A program made the position numbers and the translations under genes. From NCBI GenBank assembly GCA_964391805.1, contig CAYMNK010000004.1, positions 62,001-126,000 of the forward strand: a stretch of 64,000 nucleotides of DNA, written 5' to 3'. A model generated the notes under the pieces. The model searched no databases, was not told the origin of the DNA, and worked only from the letters and a program-made list of their open reading frames with translations. This DNA is from RUG14300 sp964391805 (GTDB taxonomy: Bacteria; Bacillota; Clostridia; Christensenellales; CAG-1252). Of this stretch, positions 17,474-26,387 are shown one piece after another (within the stretch, counting starts at the first letter, position 1; each line of letters opens with the position of its first letter).

Positions 17474-18297
17474 TCATCAAGGAAAAAAATAGAATTATAA
17501 TTAAGGACGAGTTTTTTGATCCGAAAGAAATATGTACATCCGGACAACTTTTTCGATATAGAGAAGAAAACGGCACATGGTACATTTATTCACGCGATAA
17601 ACAAGCTAAAATAACGTTTGAAAACGATAGTTATATTGTTTACGGCGATGCCGATTATTTCTACAATTACCTTGATTTAGATAATGATTACAATTCAATT
17701 AACGAAAGTCTAATAGATAAACCACTTTTAAATAATGCACTGTCATCAATCAAGGGTATTAGAATTCTTAGACAAGATCCGTTAGAAACAATTATTTCAT
17801 TTATAATTAGTGCAAATAATCATATACCGAGAATAAAAGGAATAATTGAAAGAATATGTACCTCACTTGGGGAGCATGAAAACGGATTTTATTCTTTCCC
17901 TACAATCGAAAAACTCGGTAGCGTTGATAAAGCGTTTTTCAATTCAATCGGATGCGGATATCGAGACGAATATCTTTATAAAACAATATCAATGATCGCA
18001 AGCGGTGAATTTGATCTCAATAAACCCTATTCTATGAATACAAATGATGCAAAAGCGTATCTTATGCAACTATCCGGAGTAGGTCCAAAAGTTGCCGATT
18101 GCATATTATTATTCGCATATCAAAAGTATGACGTATTTCCTGTAGATACTTGGATAAAGAAATTATATTTCAGAGTATTCCCCGATAAGTCAGCGAAAAC
18201 ATCGCCAAAAATAATGCGTTGTGATTTGGTTAATACTTATGGTTTATATGCAGGTATTGCACAACAATATTTGTTCTATTCGATAAGGGAAGAATGA
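17470..18297 (+). CDS. OGG1-type 8-oxoguanine DNA glycosylase/lyase
   Basis: A 275-residue HhH-GPD glycosylase resembling eukaryotic OGG1 and its clostridial homologue rather than MutM or AlkA. SANNHIPRIKGIIERIC (114-130) matches the OGG1 damage-recognition helix. The hairpin SGVGPKVADC (202-211) carries the expected catalytic Lys207, and VFPVDTW carries Asp226. It should remove oxidised guanine and cut the strand by beta-elimination. The gene overlaps ung by four bases, pairing two base-excision enzymes in one operon. GGAG is positioned before its ATG. Confidence 0.88.
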   Translation: MIIKEKNRIIIKDEFFDPKEICTSGQLFRYREENGTWYIYSRDKQAKITFENDSYIVYGDADYFYNYLDLDNDYNSINESLIDKPLLNNALSSIKGIRILRQDPLETIISFIISANNHIPRIKGIIERICTSLGEHENGFYSFPTIEKLGSVDKAFFNSIGCGYRDEYLYKTISMIASGEFDLNKPYSMNTNDAKAYLMQLSGVGPKVADCILLFAYQKYDVFPVDTWIKKLYFRVFPDKSAKTSPKIMRCDLVNTYGLYAGIAQQYLFYSIREE

Positions 18298-18327
18298 CAA
18301 AATGAGCATATTTAGTGAGTGCATAAT

Positions 18328-18354
18328 AAAAAGCAATGCGAGGACTTGCTTTTT
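18328..18354 (+). terminator. Terminator of the alpha-galactosidase/ung/ogg operon
   Basis: AAAAAGCAA pairs with TTGCTTTTT around a short loop. It forms the left part of a repeated block also present at 37485-37508. Confidence 0.7.
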
Positions 18355-18380
18355 GGCGGGCGCTTACTAAGCGCCCCTAC
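18355..18380 (+). repeat. Type D palindromic repeat, copy 1
   Basis: The hairpin GGGCGCTTACTAAGCGCCC is followed by CTAC. A copy with a changed but still paired stem is at 37512-37537. Confidence 0.7.
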
Positions 18381-18457
18381 GAAACCGTAAGGTATTATTG
18401 TTAGTTTTGTAAAAAAGAAGAATGCGTTTTGACTTGCTTTTTTATAATATAGAACAA

Positions 18458-18525
18458 GATTCCGACACCTATAGTGTCGCCCATCGGGTTCGACTACAGT
18501 CTGTCGACTTCCGCTCATAATGACA
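18458..18525 (+). repeat. Dispersed three-hairpin repeat (type A), copy 2
   Basis: The first hairpin is GACAC-CTATA-GTGTC and the third is AGTC-TGTC-GACT. The constant parts GATTCCGAC, GGGTTCGACTACAG and CCGCTCATAATGACA are kept. It sits between the convergent ogg and secF genes; the rest of this 323-base gap holds no gene. Confidence 0.8.
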
Positions 18526-18570
18526 GATATTGATACTATAGCATATTTTTACAAACACTTTTTATATATA

Positions 18571-18606
18571 AAAAAGGAGGAGATCTTTTTGACCTCTTCC
18601 TTTTTA
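18571..18606 (-). terminator. Terminator of the secD-secF operon
   Basis: On the minus strand AAAAAGGAAGAG pairs with CTCCTCCTTTTT (one G-T pair) around an 11- to 12-base loop, 15 bases past the secF stop. Confidence 0.8.
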
Positions 18607-18620
18607 TTTAACAAACAGAA

Positions 18621-19748
18621 CTATTTATTAATTCTCTTGTACTTCTTACTAACGTTAGCTTTAACGTTATATTTCTTTTTCTTGGGTTTTGATTCGCTAA
18701 CTGTTCCGTCCTTAGAAGGTGCTGCAACATAAGCTTTCTTATTAGCCTTGCTTTGGAATACTGCTTTACGGATGGAAACATATACGCTCGGAGCGATTAC
18801 CAATGAGTCAAATGCACCGAACAATAAACCGAATATAACAGGTAAGCAGAACTCTCTAATGGAATCAACACCAAGTATTGTAAGCATAACAACGGTGATC
18901 AATGTCGTAAAAGTTGAAGCTAAAGATCTTGTTAATGTCTCGCCTACAGCCTTATCGACTTCGTCGCTGATGTTGTTATAATTCAAACTACCTGCAGATG
19001 CTTTAACGTGCTCACGAACTCTATCAAATACAACGATTGTATTATTGATTGAGTAAGCAACGATTGTGATGATAGCTGCTACAAAGTTAGTATTTACGGG
19101 AACGTGGAAGATAATTGTACAGCATACCATGGCAAGTACGTCCATGAATAGTGCGATAACTGCTGCAATACCACTCCAGAACTCGAATCTAATGATGATA
19201 TATACAAGTATAACTGCCCATATTACAACAATAGCGATGATTGCGGACTTCAAAAGCTTTTGAGCAGAAGTTGCACTGATTGCTTGAATAGCAATATTTT
19301 CGGAAGCTGTAATTCCTTCGGCGGAGAACTCTTTAACTATTTCATCGGAAATCGCTTGGTTGACGGTTTGAATGTCGGTATGACCGTTTTGATATTTAAT
19401 ATAAATACCGGTTTCTACGCCCGAACCTGTCATCTGAGGTGCACTACAGTCGAATTGTGCGCCGTTTTCACTTGCGACCTTATTGATGATAGTTAACAAT
19501 CTATTGCTATAAGATTCAAACTCAGCATCGGATAAATCCTTACCAAAGGAAACGGTAAGCGAACTACCGCCTGTGAAGTCCAAACCAAGGTTGATACCTT
19601 TATCGAAATCTCCGTTGGTCAACGCAAAAATCGAGAACATTATTACTGTAACAAGTACCAAAATGATAGGTACGAATATCCACATTTTGAACTTGTTAGC
19701 AACCTTTACCTTACTGCTTAAATTATCGAGCTTATTCACTAATTTCAT
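18621..19748 (-). CDS. secF: Protein translocase subunit SecF
   Basis: A 375-residue membrane protein with six predicted helices. GLDFTGGSSLTV near residue 55 is the SecF/SecD signature, and VAYSINNTIVVFDRVRE lies in the membrane domain. With SecD it uses the proton gradient to help pull secreted proteins out of the SecYEG channel. The tail is strongly basic. Its start lies 17 bases inside the end of secD, preceded by AAGGAGCTGAAA. Confidence 0.95.
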   Translation of the reverse strand: MKLVNKLDNLSSKVKVANKFKMWIFVPIILVLVTVIMFSIFALTNGDFDKGINLGLDFTGGSSLTVSFGKDLSDAEFESYSNRLLTIINKVASENGAQFDCSAPQMTGSGVETGIYIKYQNGHTDIQTVNQAISDEIVKEFSAEGITASENIAIQAISATSAQKLLKSAIIAIVVIWAVILVYIIIRFEFWSGIAAVIALFMDVLAMVCCTIIFHVPVNTNFVAAIITIVAYSINNTIVVFDRVREHVKASAGSLNYNNISDEVDKAVGETLTRSLASTFTTLITVVMLTILGVDSIREFCLPVIFGLLFGAFDSLVIAPSVYVSIRKAVFQSKANKKAYVAAPSKDGTVSESKPKKKKYNVKANVSKKYKRINK

Positions 19749-21096
19749 TTTCAGCTCCTTCTGCCTCGATTACGGGCAAATTGAATTTTGAAGCGATATT
19801 TGCACCTTTCTTATAGGTCAAGGCGTAAATAGCGTATACAAGTACTCTGGTAACAAGCATTGCGGAAATCAAGGAAATGATTACACCGATCATAAGCGTG
19901 ATAGCAAAGCTCTTAATGGAAGAACCGCCAACGAAAAGCATTACGATACATCCGATTATTGTGGTAACGTTACCGTCGATGATTGCGGGAGCAGCCTTAT
20001 TGAATCCTGTCTTGATAGAAGCAAGTATTGACTTCCTATGAGCATCGGAGTCGGCATCCTGCGCACTCATGATTACGTTAGTCTTCTTATATTCATCTCT
20101 GATACGAGCAAATACAACTATATTTGCGTCAACAGCCATACCGATCGAAAGGATAATACCTGCGATACCGGACATTGTTAACTGTACCCATGGGAAGATG
20201 GAAAGGAAGAAGATATAGAATGTAGCATAGATCAACAAAGCTAAGCTGGAAGCTACACCAAGTAATCTATAGAATACGAGCATAAATACGATAACAAGTG
20301 CAAGACCGATCAAACCTGCGATAATACTTCTCTTCAAAGCATTAGCACCAAGGGTAGCTGTGATAGTGTTACTTTCAACTAATTGTAACTCTACGTCAAA
20401 GGCACCTGCTTGAATTTGAGTAGCCATTTCATAAGCTTCTTCGTAGGTGTAGTTACCTTCGATTACAGCCTTACCGTCGGAAATAACGGAGTTAACCGTA
20501 GGACTCATAACACATTCGCCATTGATCCAAATACTGATAGTCGAACCTTTACGTTCTTCGGTTGCTGCGGCAAACTTCTTAGCACCGGCAGTGTTAAACT
20601 CAAGTGCGATAACATAAGCACCGTCACTGTTATAAGAAACGTATGCATTCTCGACATCTTCACCGGTTACATAAGGAGTTGAAGTCGGGCTTTCGCTTGA
20701 CGTTTCCTTACGGAACTCAAGCTGTGCGGGACGTCCAATAAGTGTAAAGATTTCTTCGGGATCGTCTACATCAGGAACTTCGACTCTGATTCTATTATTA
20801 TTATCTTCAAGTGAAACTACCGCTTCGGTATAACCTTTTTCGAAAAGCATACTTTCAAGAGCGTTGGCTGTACCTTCCATTCTCGTGGAGAGATCGTCGG
20901 TATCGGCTGACTTCGGCTCAAATACGGCGTAAACGCCGCCTACAAGGTCCAATCCTAAGGATATATTTCTGGGATATGCATAATAGTCGTATACACCTAA
21001 TTCGCCATTATCAAAAGATACAAATGCGAATACCGTACCAAGCACTATTAGCACGCAAAATATGGATAAAACCACAATTGCTGTTGACTTTTTCAC
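19732..21096 (-). CDS. secD: Protein translocase subunit SecD
   Basis: A 454-residue membrane protein. It has an N-terminal helix, NISLGLDLVGGVYAVFEP, a periplasmic-type P1 domain, and a five-helix C-terminal domain containing GMAVDANIVVFARIRDE. It partners SecF in protein export. Translation starts with GTG at 21096 after CAGGAGG. A promoter immediately follows the terminator of scfAB. Confidence 0.95.
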   Translation of the reverse strand: MKKSTAIVVLSIFCVLIVLGTVFAFVSFDNGELGVYDYYAYPRNISLGLDLVGGVYAVFEPKSADTDDLSTRMEGTANALESMLFEKGYTEAVVSLEDNNNRIRVEVPDVDDPEEIFTLIGRPAQLEFRKETSSESPTSTPYVTGEDVENAYVSYNSDGAYVIALEFNTAGAKKFAAATEERKGSTISIWINGECVMSPTVNSVISDGKAVIEGNYTYEEAYEMATQIQAGAFDVELQLVESNTITATLGANALKRSIIAGLIGLALVIVFMLVFYRLLGVASSLALLIYATFYIFFLSIFPWVQLTMSGIAGIILSIGMAVDANIVVFARIRDEYKKTNVIMSAQDADSDAHRKSILASIKTGFNKAAPAIIDGNVTTIIGCIVMLFVGGSSIKSFAITLMIGVIISLISAMLVTRVLVYAIYALTYKKGANIASKFNLPVIEAEGAENEISE

Positions 21097-21165
21097 AAAA
21101 ATGCCTCCTGTTTGTTAATACATGCTTCTACCGACCAAACGGGCAGTATAAAAACATTCTTTTAT

Positions 21166-21194
21166 ATTATATATTTATATAAATAAATAGTCAA
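21166..21194 (-). promoter_or_regulatory. Predicted promoter of secD-secF
   Basis: On the minus strand TTGACT, a 17-base spacer and TATAAT give a leader of about 65 bases before secD. Confidence 0.75.
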
Positions 21195-21245
21195 TAAAAA
21201 AATGGTAGAAAATTCAAAGGTGTCGAAATTTTCCGCCATTTTTTC
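21195..21245 (-). terminator. Terminator between scfAB and secD
   Basis: AAAAAATGG pairs with CCATTTTTT, with inner pairing of GAAAATTT-like arms and T-runs on both strands. It is 98 bases past the scfB stop and directly ahead of the secD promoter. Confidence 0.7.
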
Positions 21246-21342
21246 ACAATATTTTGTTATTTTTCGGTTTTTTATCGTTTAAAATTGTTCTTAAGCTTTT
21301 ATTATTAGATAGTCATTCTTTATAACAATTCTTATAATACTC

Positions 21343-22698
21343 TTATTCTTGACTTTGTCCTCTAATAATCGCTTGTATCGCTAAGGAAACCTCTAAACGC
21401 TTCTTCATCATTTCGCAGGCTTCTTTATACGGTGTATATAAGTCGCCCTCGAAGTTCAGCGCAGATGCGGTACATCCTCCCGAACAATGATATTTGGCAA
21501 AACAATCGTTACAGCCTTTCTTCTTATAAACGGTATTATCTCTGAAACGCTCTTGAACGTCGGTATTAAATGTACCCTCTAACACGTTACCCATGTAGTA
21601 CTCTTTACTTCCGCCTACAAATTGATGACACGGATAAATATCACCTACGGGAGATATTGCAAGATATTCGCATCCTACTCCGCAACCCGATAGCTTCTTA
21701 CTTAAGCACGGCGACGAATCTAAATCGAGCATAAAGTGGAAGAAATTGAAGGGATGCCCCTCCTCCCATGCTTTAAGATATTCTCTTGAAAGTTTCTCAT
21801 ATTCCTCTAATATTTGAGGTATTTGCTCTTTACGAATGGCTAAAGGATGATTGGGTTCTAATACTACGGGTTCAACCGATATTTGGTCAAAATCTTTAGC
21901 AAGGTATAGTACGTCATTACAAAAATCAATGTTTCTATTAGTAAACGTACCGCGAACATAATAACGTTTATCGCCTCTAACTGCACGAAATGCCTTGGCA
22001 TTACGATAGATAACGTCATAGCACTGTTTACCATTACGAGATAATCTAACTGCATTGTGAATATCTTCTCTACCGTCTATACTCAAGACCACGTTATCCA
22101 TTTCTTCATTCAAGAATTTGATATTTTCATCGTTGAGAAGTAGACAATTGGTCGTCATTGTAAAGCTAAATTCTTTACCTGTTTCCTTGCCGCGTTGACG
22201 GCCGTATGCAACTATATCCTTGACTACTTGCATATTCATCAATGGCTCGCCACCGAAAAAATCGACCTCGAGATTATGTCTCGTACCCGAATGCTCGATT
22301 AAGAAATCTATAGCTTTTTTACCGACTTCACTTGACATATAATCACGTTCTGTATTGTAAGTGCCCTCCTTGGCAAAGCAATACTCACAACGTAAATTAC
22401 AGTCATGACAAATATGTAAACACAGTGCCTTAACAATACTCGATTTACGATAAGGAACTTCAACGTCGGTTTTGAGAAGATTTTGTCTTTCCAACTCCTC
22501 AACTTCGGATATTATCTCGTTCACTTCGGTTTTATCGAGCTTATTATAATCAGCTTCTTCCGTATCGGTTAAACTCTCGTATCTGCGTTTAATTACAAGA
22601 AAAGCAGCATAATCTACTTCGTGTAGACTGCTGCTAAACGGGTGAAAGACAAAATAGTGTATTTTGCCTTTATATTCGTAAGAAAAAGAATGCGTCAT
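21343..22698 (-). CDS. scfB: Radical SAM thioether maturase of the SCIFF peptide
   Basis: A 451-residue radical-SAM/SPASM enzyme. CNLRCEYCF holds the three cysteines of the SAM-binding 4Fe-4S cluster, and FFGGEPLMN the second motif. The Cys-rich C-terminal third (CPCHQFVGG, CNDCFAKYHCSGGC and others) binds auxiliary clusters. The family installs sulphur-to-carbon thioether links in the SCIFF peptide. Its ATG shares a base with the scfA stop (TAATG), so enzyme and substrate are translated together. The peptide gene next door makes this assignment firm. Confidence 0.95.
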   Translation of the reverse strand: MTHSFSYEYKGKIHYFVFHPFSSSLHEVDYAAFLVIKRRYESLTDTEEADYNKLDKTEVNEIISEVEELERQNLLKTDVEVPYRKSSIVKALCLHICHDCNLRCEYCFAKEGTYNTERDYMSSEVGKKAIDFLIEHSGTRHNLEVDFFGGEPLMNMQVVKDIVAYGRQRGKETGKEFSFTMTTNCLLLNDENIKFLNEEMDNVVLSIDGREDIHNAVRLSRNGKQCYDVIYRNAKAFRAVRGDKRYYVRGTFTNRNIDFCNDVLYLAKDFDQISVEPVVLEPNHPLAIRKEQIPQILEEYEKLSREYLKAWEEGHPFNFFHFMLDLDSSPCLSKKLSGCGVGCEYLAISPVGDIYPCHQFVGGSKEYYMGNVLEGTFNTDVQERFRDNTVYKKKGCNDCFAKYHCSGGCTASALNFEGDLYTPYKEACEMMKKRLEVSLAIQAIIRGQSQE

Positions 22699-22865
22699 TA
22701 GTTCTGTTTAGGATCCTTACGATTGATACGTTCCTCTTGCTTACAGGTTTGGTTACCTACTGTACAACTTGTCTTACAAGCGGATTGACAGCTGGATTGG
22801 CATTCGCCACAACCGATAACGTCAGATTTTCTTTCAGGCTTAGCAACTGTGTTGATATGTTTCAT
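22698..22865 (-). CDS. scfA: SCIFF peptide precursor (six cysteines in forty-five residues)
   Basis: A 55-residue ribosomal peptide. Six cysteines fall in the pattern C-GE-C-QSS-C-QSA-C-KTS-C-TVGNQT-C, which defines the SCIFF family. It is the substrate of the adjacent radical-SAM maturase; the mature product's role is unknown, though the pair is almost universal in Clostridia. The ATG at 22865 is chosen because TTCGGAGGAATT precedes it and the family sequence MKHI starts there. A longer in-frame reading from 22928 would run through the promoter. Confidence 0.95.
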   Translation of the reverse strand: MKHINTVAKPERKSDVIGCGECQSSCQSACKTSCTVGNQTCKQEERINRKDPKQN

Positions 22866-22899
22866 TAGTAATTCCTCCGAATTATTATAATCTTTTATT

Positions 22900-22928
22900 A
22901 TTATATTGTCTTTTATATCAAATTGCAA
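22900..22928 (-). promoter_or_regulatory. Predicted promoter of scfA-scfB
   Basis: On the minus strand TTGCAA, a 17-base spacer and TATAAT (plus-strand ATTATA at 22900-22905) precede the peptide start by about 35 bases. Confidence 0.75.
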
Positions 22929-22972
22929 GCGTTTTAAGCTTTTTTAACCACATTTTATGAAATTAAGTTGCT

Positions 22973-23392
22973 TTATGCCCTTTGAAACGACTTCTTTCCC
23001 TTGTTTTTCTTTAATCCTTTGAGGTTTACTGTTAGTATACCCGATATGGCACCTACACCAATCCCTATCAAAAAATCATAAAACGTAACATCACCGAAAT
23101 CGAGCTCTCCGCTAATTAACGAAAATACCGCAAACGTAATGAGCGTGTGCAACAGCCCGACTATAGCTCCAACCATAAAACCACCTTTTTGCCCTTTGAA
23201 TCCGATAAAAATACCGAGTAATAGTGCTACGACTTTGATTACTTGATTAATTGCACTAATCGTCTTTTCTTCAATATCGGTATATTTAGCCACTATCGAA
23301 AGAATCAAAATAAGTACGATAGATGCAATCAAACTAAATAATAAGCATCTGATAATATTAAATATCGCGCGTTTAACGCTTCCCTTTTCCAT
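22973..23392 (-). CDS. TIGR04086-type membrane protein
   Basis: A 139-residue protein with four predicted transmembrane helices and a basic C-terminus. Position between yajC and the SCIFF genes and the overall pattern match the clostridial TIGR04086 membrane family, whose function is not known. The ATG at 23392 is preferred over one at 23398, because the AGGAGG ribosome-binding site directly abuts the first ATG and is spaced six bases from the second. Confidence 0.75.
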   Translation of the reverse strand: MEKGSVKRAIFNIIRCLLFSLIASIVLILILSIVAKYTDIEEKTISAINQVIKVVALLLGIFIGFKGQKGGFMVGAIVGLLHTLITFAVFSLISGELDFGDVTFYDFLIGIGVGAISGILTVNLKGLKKNKGKKSFQRA

Positions 23393-23454
23393 AACCATCC
23401 TCCTAAATGTTATAGAATATATTATGCAATCGGGCGTAGCGGTATGCTTTTTTT

Positions 23455-23482
23455 ACAAAAAGAAAAGGAGCTCTGTGGCTCC
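23455..23482 (-). terminator. Terminator after yajC
   Basis: On the minus strand GGAGC pairs with GCTCC around a six-base loop and is followed by TTTTCTTTTT. It is 15 bases past the yajC stop. Confidence 0.8.
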
Positions 23483-23496
23483 AAATTCAATCGCTA

Positions 23497-24012
23497 TTAA
23501 ATAGCGTCATCAATTTTATCTTCTTTCTTGGGTTCTTCAACTTCACCCTCTACGGCTTCTTCGCTAACTACGGCTTCGCCTTCTTCGTTAACAACTTCAC
23601 CTTCTTCACTTACGGGCTTAGCTTCAACTTTCTTAGCTGCCTCTTGCTTAGCTTTTAACTCAGCTTGAGCTGTGAGATTTTGGCTGATAGCTTCACGAGT
23701 AATGGTGATGATTACTGGGTTACCGGGAGTACCTACGTCAACTTCGATAGTGTTGTCATCATAGATTTTGGTAATTACACCTATCATTCTGCCGATAGTA
23801 ACAATTTTTGTACCGACGCGAAGATCATTTTGCATTTGTTGATATTCTTTTTGTCTTTTCTTGTTAGGAATGACAGTCAATAGAATCATACCAACGATCA
23901 TTACGATAAAAATAATCCAAACAACAGCATTACTAAGGCCACTTCCGCTTCCGCCGTCACCGGTTGTATTATCGGTAGCAGTTTCGGCTGCTAATAAAAA
24001 ATTATAAAACAT
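23497..24012 (-). CDS. yajC: Preprotein translocase subunit YajC
   Basis: A 171-residue protein with one transmembrane helix (about residues 27-47, VVWIIFIVMIVGMILLTVIP) followed by the YajC core KRQKEYQQMQNDLRVGTKIVTIGRMIG. YajC binds the SecDF complex. The C-terminal tail of about 60 residues is very rich in Glu, Ala and Val and is longer than in most YajC proteins. AAAGGAGATTTATA precedes the ATG. Confidence 0.92.
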   Translation of the reverse strand: MFYNFLLAAETATDNTTGDGGSGSGLSNAVVWIIFIVMIVGMILLTVIPNKKRQKEYQQMQNDLRVGTKIVTIGRMIGVITKIYDDNTIEVDVGTPGNPVIITITREAISQNLTAQAELKAKQEAAKKVEAKPVSEEGEVVNEEGEAVVSEEAVEGEVEEPKKEDKIDDAI

Positions 24013-24042
24013 TATAAATCTCCTTTTTTATGCGATGTATTA

Positions 24043-24071
24043 ATTATACACCATTTTTTAATTTATTTCAA
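24043..24071 (-). promoter_or_regulatory. Predicted promoter of yajC
   Basis: On the minus strand TTGAAA, 17 bases and TATAAT lie about 30 bases before the start codon, so yajC can be expressed apart from tgt. Confidence 0.75.
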
Positions 24072-24145
24072 GTGTATTTATTACATTAATTATTTTCACA
24101 CTTGCGTTTTGTCGCTAAATGTTGTTAATTAATGTTAAATACGTT

Positions 24146-25276
24146 TTAATCAAGTTCCGCTTTGTCCTTATATTCAGCCATGAACGCATCGTGGAATTCC
24201 TTAAAACGGTCCTCCCTAATAGCTTCTTTCATCTTATCGGTCAGGCGCATCAATGTACGGATATTGTGTATCGAAACTAATCTACCACCGAATATTTCAT
24301 CCGAAATGATAAGATGTCTGATATATGCCCTTGTGTAATTCTTACAAGCATAGCAATCACATTCAGCGTCGATCGGTCTAAAATCTTCTTTGAATCTTGC
24401 ATTTCTAAGGTTGATATTACCTTTGAATGTCATAGCCGTTCCGTTTCTTGCAATTCTTGTAGGAAGTACGCAGTCAAACATATCTATTCCACGATAAACA
24501 CCTTCTACTAAACAATCGACACTACCCACGCCCATTAAATAGCGAGGTTGTTCTTTAGGATAGTATGGATAAATTTCTTCGAGCATTTCGTACATAATAG
24601 GCTTAGGCTCGCCAACGGAAAGACCGCCTACCGCAATACCGCATCTTGCATATTCCGCGGTACGCTTAGCACTTTCGATTCTCAAATTCTTATACATATT
24701 ACCTTGAATAATGGGGAATAGCATTTGCTTTTCGGTATCTTGACTGACTTTATAGCATCTGTCAAGCCATCTAAGTGTACGCTCCATAGCATCTCTTGCT
24801 TTTGCTTCGGATACACCGGGTTCTGTACATTCGTCAAAAGCCATCATTATATCGGAACCTAAAATATTTTGAATACCGATTGCATCTTCGGGTGTCAAAA
24901 AATGCTTAGAACCGTCAACAACGGAACTAAAAGTACAGCCTTCGTCGGTTATCTTACGCAGTTTTGAAAGCGAAAAGATTTGGAATCCGCCACTATCGGT
25001 AAGTAAACTTCTATCCCAATTCATAAAGTTATGCACACCGCCTGCTTTGGATATTACATCTGTGCCCGGTCTAAGATATAGGTGATATGTGTTCGACAAT
25101 ATAATCTGAGCACCTAACTCTTTAAGTTCCTCAGGGGATAATGCTTTAACCGTCGCTAAAGTTCCTACAGGCATAAAAACAGGTGTTTCTATCACACTGT
25201 GAGGAGTTGTCAATTTACCTATTCTTGCAGGCGTTTTACTATCGTTTTTAATTATTTCGTATTTAAATCCACTCAT
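24146..25276 (-). CDS. tgt: Queuine/preQ1 tRNA-guanine ribosyltransferase
   Basis: A 376-residue TIM-barrel enzyme. LLTDSGGFQIFSL carries the catalytic acid region, FDCVLPTRIARNGTA carries the nucleophilic Asp, and CDCYACKNY plus the downstream His form the zinc site. It exchanges guanine-34 for preQ1 in tRNAs reading NAY codons. queA, the next step in queuosine synthesis, lies 91 bases upstream in the same direction. Confidence 0.97.
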   Translation of the reverse strand: MSGFKYEIIKNDSKTPARIGKLTTPHSVIETPVFMPVGTLATVKALSPEELKELGAQIILSNTYHLYLRPGTDVISKAGGVHNFMNWDRSLLTDSGGFQIFSLSKLRKITDEGCTFSSVVDGSKHFLTPEDAIGIQNILGSDIMMAFDECTEPGVSEAKARDAMERTLRWLDRCYKVSQDTEKQMLFPIIQGNMYKNLRIESAKRTAEYARCGIAVGGLSVGEPKPIMYEMLEEIYPYYPKEQPRYLMGVGSVDCLVEGVYRGIDMFDCVLPTRIARNGTAMTFKGNINLRNARFKEDFRPIDAECDCYACKNYTRAYIRHLIISDEIFGGRLVSIHNIRTLMRLTDKMKEAIREDRFKEFHDAFMAEYKDKAELD

Positions 25277-25367
25277 TTTAATTAAACCTATTTTTCTTGT
25301 TGTTAATAAAACACGATTCTTCGTTTTTTGTCAATTTTTCTTTTATAGAAGATATAATACGCTATCG

Positions 25368-26387
25368 CTACACAATCAAGCATGCGTCGCCAAAACTGAA
25401 AAATCTATATCTCTCTTTGACGGCAGTTTCATACATACTCAATGTGTTTTCTTTACCCATAAATGCCGATACAAGCATTATTAAGGTACTTTCGGGTAAA
25501 TGGAAGTTGGTGATAAGTCCGTCAACTACATTGTATCGGTATCCCGGATAAATAAATATCGTGGTATTACCGCTACCCGCTTGAACGGCTCCATCACGGA
25601 AAGCACTCTCGACCGTTCTAACAGAGGTAGTACCTACACATATGACACGCCTACCCTCTTGTTTTGCGAGATTGATTCTATCGGCAACTTGTTGAGATAC
25701 CTCGTAATACTCGGAATGCATTTGATGTGTTTCTACGCTATCCGTTTTGACAGGTCTAAAAGTACCGAGTCCGACATGCAAAAGCACTTCTTGAACTTCT
25801 ACACCCATATCTTTGACTTTTTGCATAAGTTCGGGTGTAAAGTGCAATCCCGCCGTCGGTGCGGCAGCCGATCCGTCAACCTTAGAATAAACGGTTTGAT
25901 ACCTATTGGCATCCTTCAATTCTTCGGTGATATAGGGAGGGAGCGGAACGTTACCTACTCTGGTAAGAATATCCTCGAACACTCCGTCGAAATGGAATTC
26001 TACCTCTCTCATCCCGTCATCGCCACGCTTTGTAACGGTTGCAGATAACTCATCCGAGAAAATAACCTTAGTACCTGCTGTAAGTTTACGTGCGGGTTTA
26101 CTCAAGCATTCCCAATGGGTATAATCCAATCTTTTCAATAAAAAAATCTCAATTTTACCTTCGCAATTCTCTCTTTTACCGAACAATCTTGCCGGTATGA
26201 CTTTGGTGTTATTAATAACAAGCAAGTCACCCGGACGGAGATAATCGGTAATATCGTAGAAATGTTTATGTTCAATTGAGTTATTTTTTCTATTATAAAC
26301 CAATAGACGCGATGCGTCCCTCGGCTCAATAGGAGTTTGTGCAATTAACTCCTTAGGTAAATCATAATAAAAATCACTGGTCTTCAT
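25368..26387 (-). CDS. queA: S-adenosylmethionine:tRNA ribosyltransferase-isomerase
   Basis: A 339-residue protein. It opens with FYYDLPKELIAQTPIEPRDASRLL and contains AAPTAGLHFTP, both diagnostic of QueA. It adds the epoxy-cyclopentanediol ring to preQ1 in tRNA during queuosine synthesis, after Tgt has acted. The start overlaps the end of ruvB by 14 bases. Confidence 0.97.
   Translation of the reverse strand: MKTSDFYYDLPKELIAQTPIEPRDASRLLVYNRKNNSIEHKHFYDITDYLRPGDLLVINNTKVIPARLFGKRENCEGKIEIFLLKRLDYTHWECLSKPARKLTAGTKVIFSDELSATVTKRGDDGMREVEFHFDGVFEDILTRVGNVPLPPYITEELKDANRYQTVYSKVDGSAAAPTAGLHFTPELMQKVKDMGVEVQEVLLHVGLGTFRPVKTDSVETHQMHSEYYEVSQQVADRINLAKQEGRRVICVGTTSVRTVESAFRDGAVQAGSGNTTIFIYPGYRYNVVDGLITNFHLPESTLIMLVSAFMGKENTLSMYETAVKERYRFFSFGDACLIV

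Noticed and set aside
23399..23496. A small gene between the TIGR04086 and yajC genes
   Set aside because: The gap is short and holds only the TIGR04086 ribosome-binding site and the yajC terminator.
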